64,000 nt of DNA from assembly GCF_033842475.1 (NCBI RefSeq), contig NZ_JAWXYB010000018.1, forward strand, positions 661,001 through 725,000, given 5' to 3'. The stretch is from Acidiphilium acidophilum (GTDB taxonomy: Bacteria; Pseudomonadota; Alphaproteobacteria; Acetobacterales; Acetobacteraceae). Shown here piece after piece: positions 63,795-64,000 of this stretch. The notes under the pieces were generated by a model, which had not been told where the DNA came from, searched no databases, and was given only the letters and a program-made list of their open reading frames with translations. Position 1 is the stretch's first letter. Each line of letters opens with the position of its first letter. The position numbers were made by a program, and so were the translations under genes.

Positions 63795-64000
63795 CCCGTT
63801 CACCGCTGATGAGGCGGCGACCGACGGAGCGGGTCAGACCGCAACGTCAGTTTTGTTCTTTGAGGTTTGTGAATAGGCTAGGAAGGGATACGTTGGTGGC
63901 GTTTGGCTGCTGGCTGGATTGCTGGGTCTGAGAGGGCTTGGTGGTATGGTTGGTAGTGATTGCTGTGTTTGGGTTTAGGCTTGGGCATGGTGGTGGTTGA
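63795..64000 (+). other. Leader of an rRNA operon (16S gene outside the window)
   Basis: Contains GTTCTTTGAGGTTTGTGAAT (63855-63874), a boxA-like sequence regularly found just before 16S rRNA in alphaproteobacteria, then AGGAAGGGATACG (63880-63892). The strand bias towards G and T after this point suits an rRNA leader. The 16S start (AGAGTTTGATC) is not reached. Confidence 0.7.

Overview
This window is chromosomal DNA from a high-GC (roughly two-thirds G+C by eye) alphaproteobacterium, most likely an acetic-acid-type bacterium (Acetobacteraceae, Acidiphilium-like). The evidence is a Caulobacter-style flagellar operon with an FlbD-type regulator, a CtrA-family regulator, phasin, COQ7, EipB and MaoC family proteins, and A/T-stem palindromes behind stop codons of a kind I recall from that family. 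The species call is inference.

Layout. 1-5927 (minus): flagellar operon fliF-fliG-fliN-flbD-flhA (flhA cut by the window edge). 6048-8575: tadA diverging from a C26-type glutaminase, then rluB-rsmD, coupled by ATGA overlaps. 8634-10107: a hypothetical protein, a decayed VapB antitoxin and a small membrane protein. 10108-14841: an A+T-rich AIPR-family (abortive infection) gene broken by two insertion sequences, an IS256-type (10496-11847) and an IS66-type (12581-14244). Removing both elements and one copy of each target duplication restores a continuous 566-residue frame. 15061-18384: periplasmic beta-propeller protein, exported truncated globin, small membrane protein, EamA transporter. 18532-21108: etfB-etfA-hbd. 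21213-33180: AsmA-like protein diverging from glnE-bcp-dsbB-coq7, then a TetR/COQ9-fold protein, phasin, uvrB and an EipB-like protein. 33320-37532: two-domain glycosyltransferase and a PEP-CTERM GDSL esterase, each with a CtrA-box-like site upstream. 37552-49480: ribF-maoC, PIG-V-like membrane protein, DUF2125 protein, MFS and ABC exporters, TPR glycosyltransferase-like protein, lytic transglycosylase, uracil-DNA glycosylase. 49568-52012: ETF-ubiquinone oxidoreductase and a CtrA-like regulator whose receiver has lost its phosphorylation residues. 52346-57294 (minus): one gene string MOSC-phospholipase D-pgsA-mobB-lipoprotein-moaD-moaE. 57410-60661: clpB and a RAYT transposase beside a REP-like hairpin. 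60755-63550: A+T-rich acyltransferase, a toxin-antitoxin pair with a broken RelE-type toxin, and a second member of the hypothetical family seen at 8.6 kb. 63766-64000: promoter and leader of an rRNA operon whose 16S gene lies beyond the window.

Functional links: etfAB and ETF-QO form one route for passing electrons from acyl-CoA-type dehydrogenases to ubiquinone. coq7 and its neighbour serve ubiquinone synthesis. MOSC, mobB, moaD and moaE serve molybdenum cofactor. The most striking items are the doubly interrupted AIPR gene, the pseudo-receiver CtrA homologue, the two decayed toxin-antitoxin loci each beside a member of one uncharacterised protein family, and the recurring A/T-stem palindrome at gene ends.
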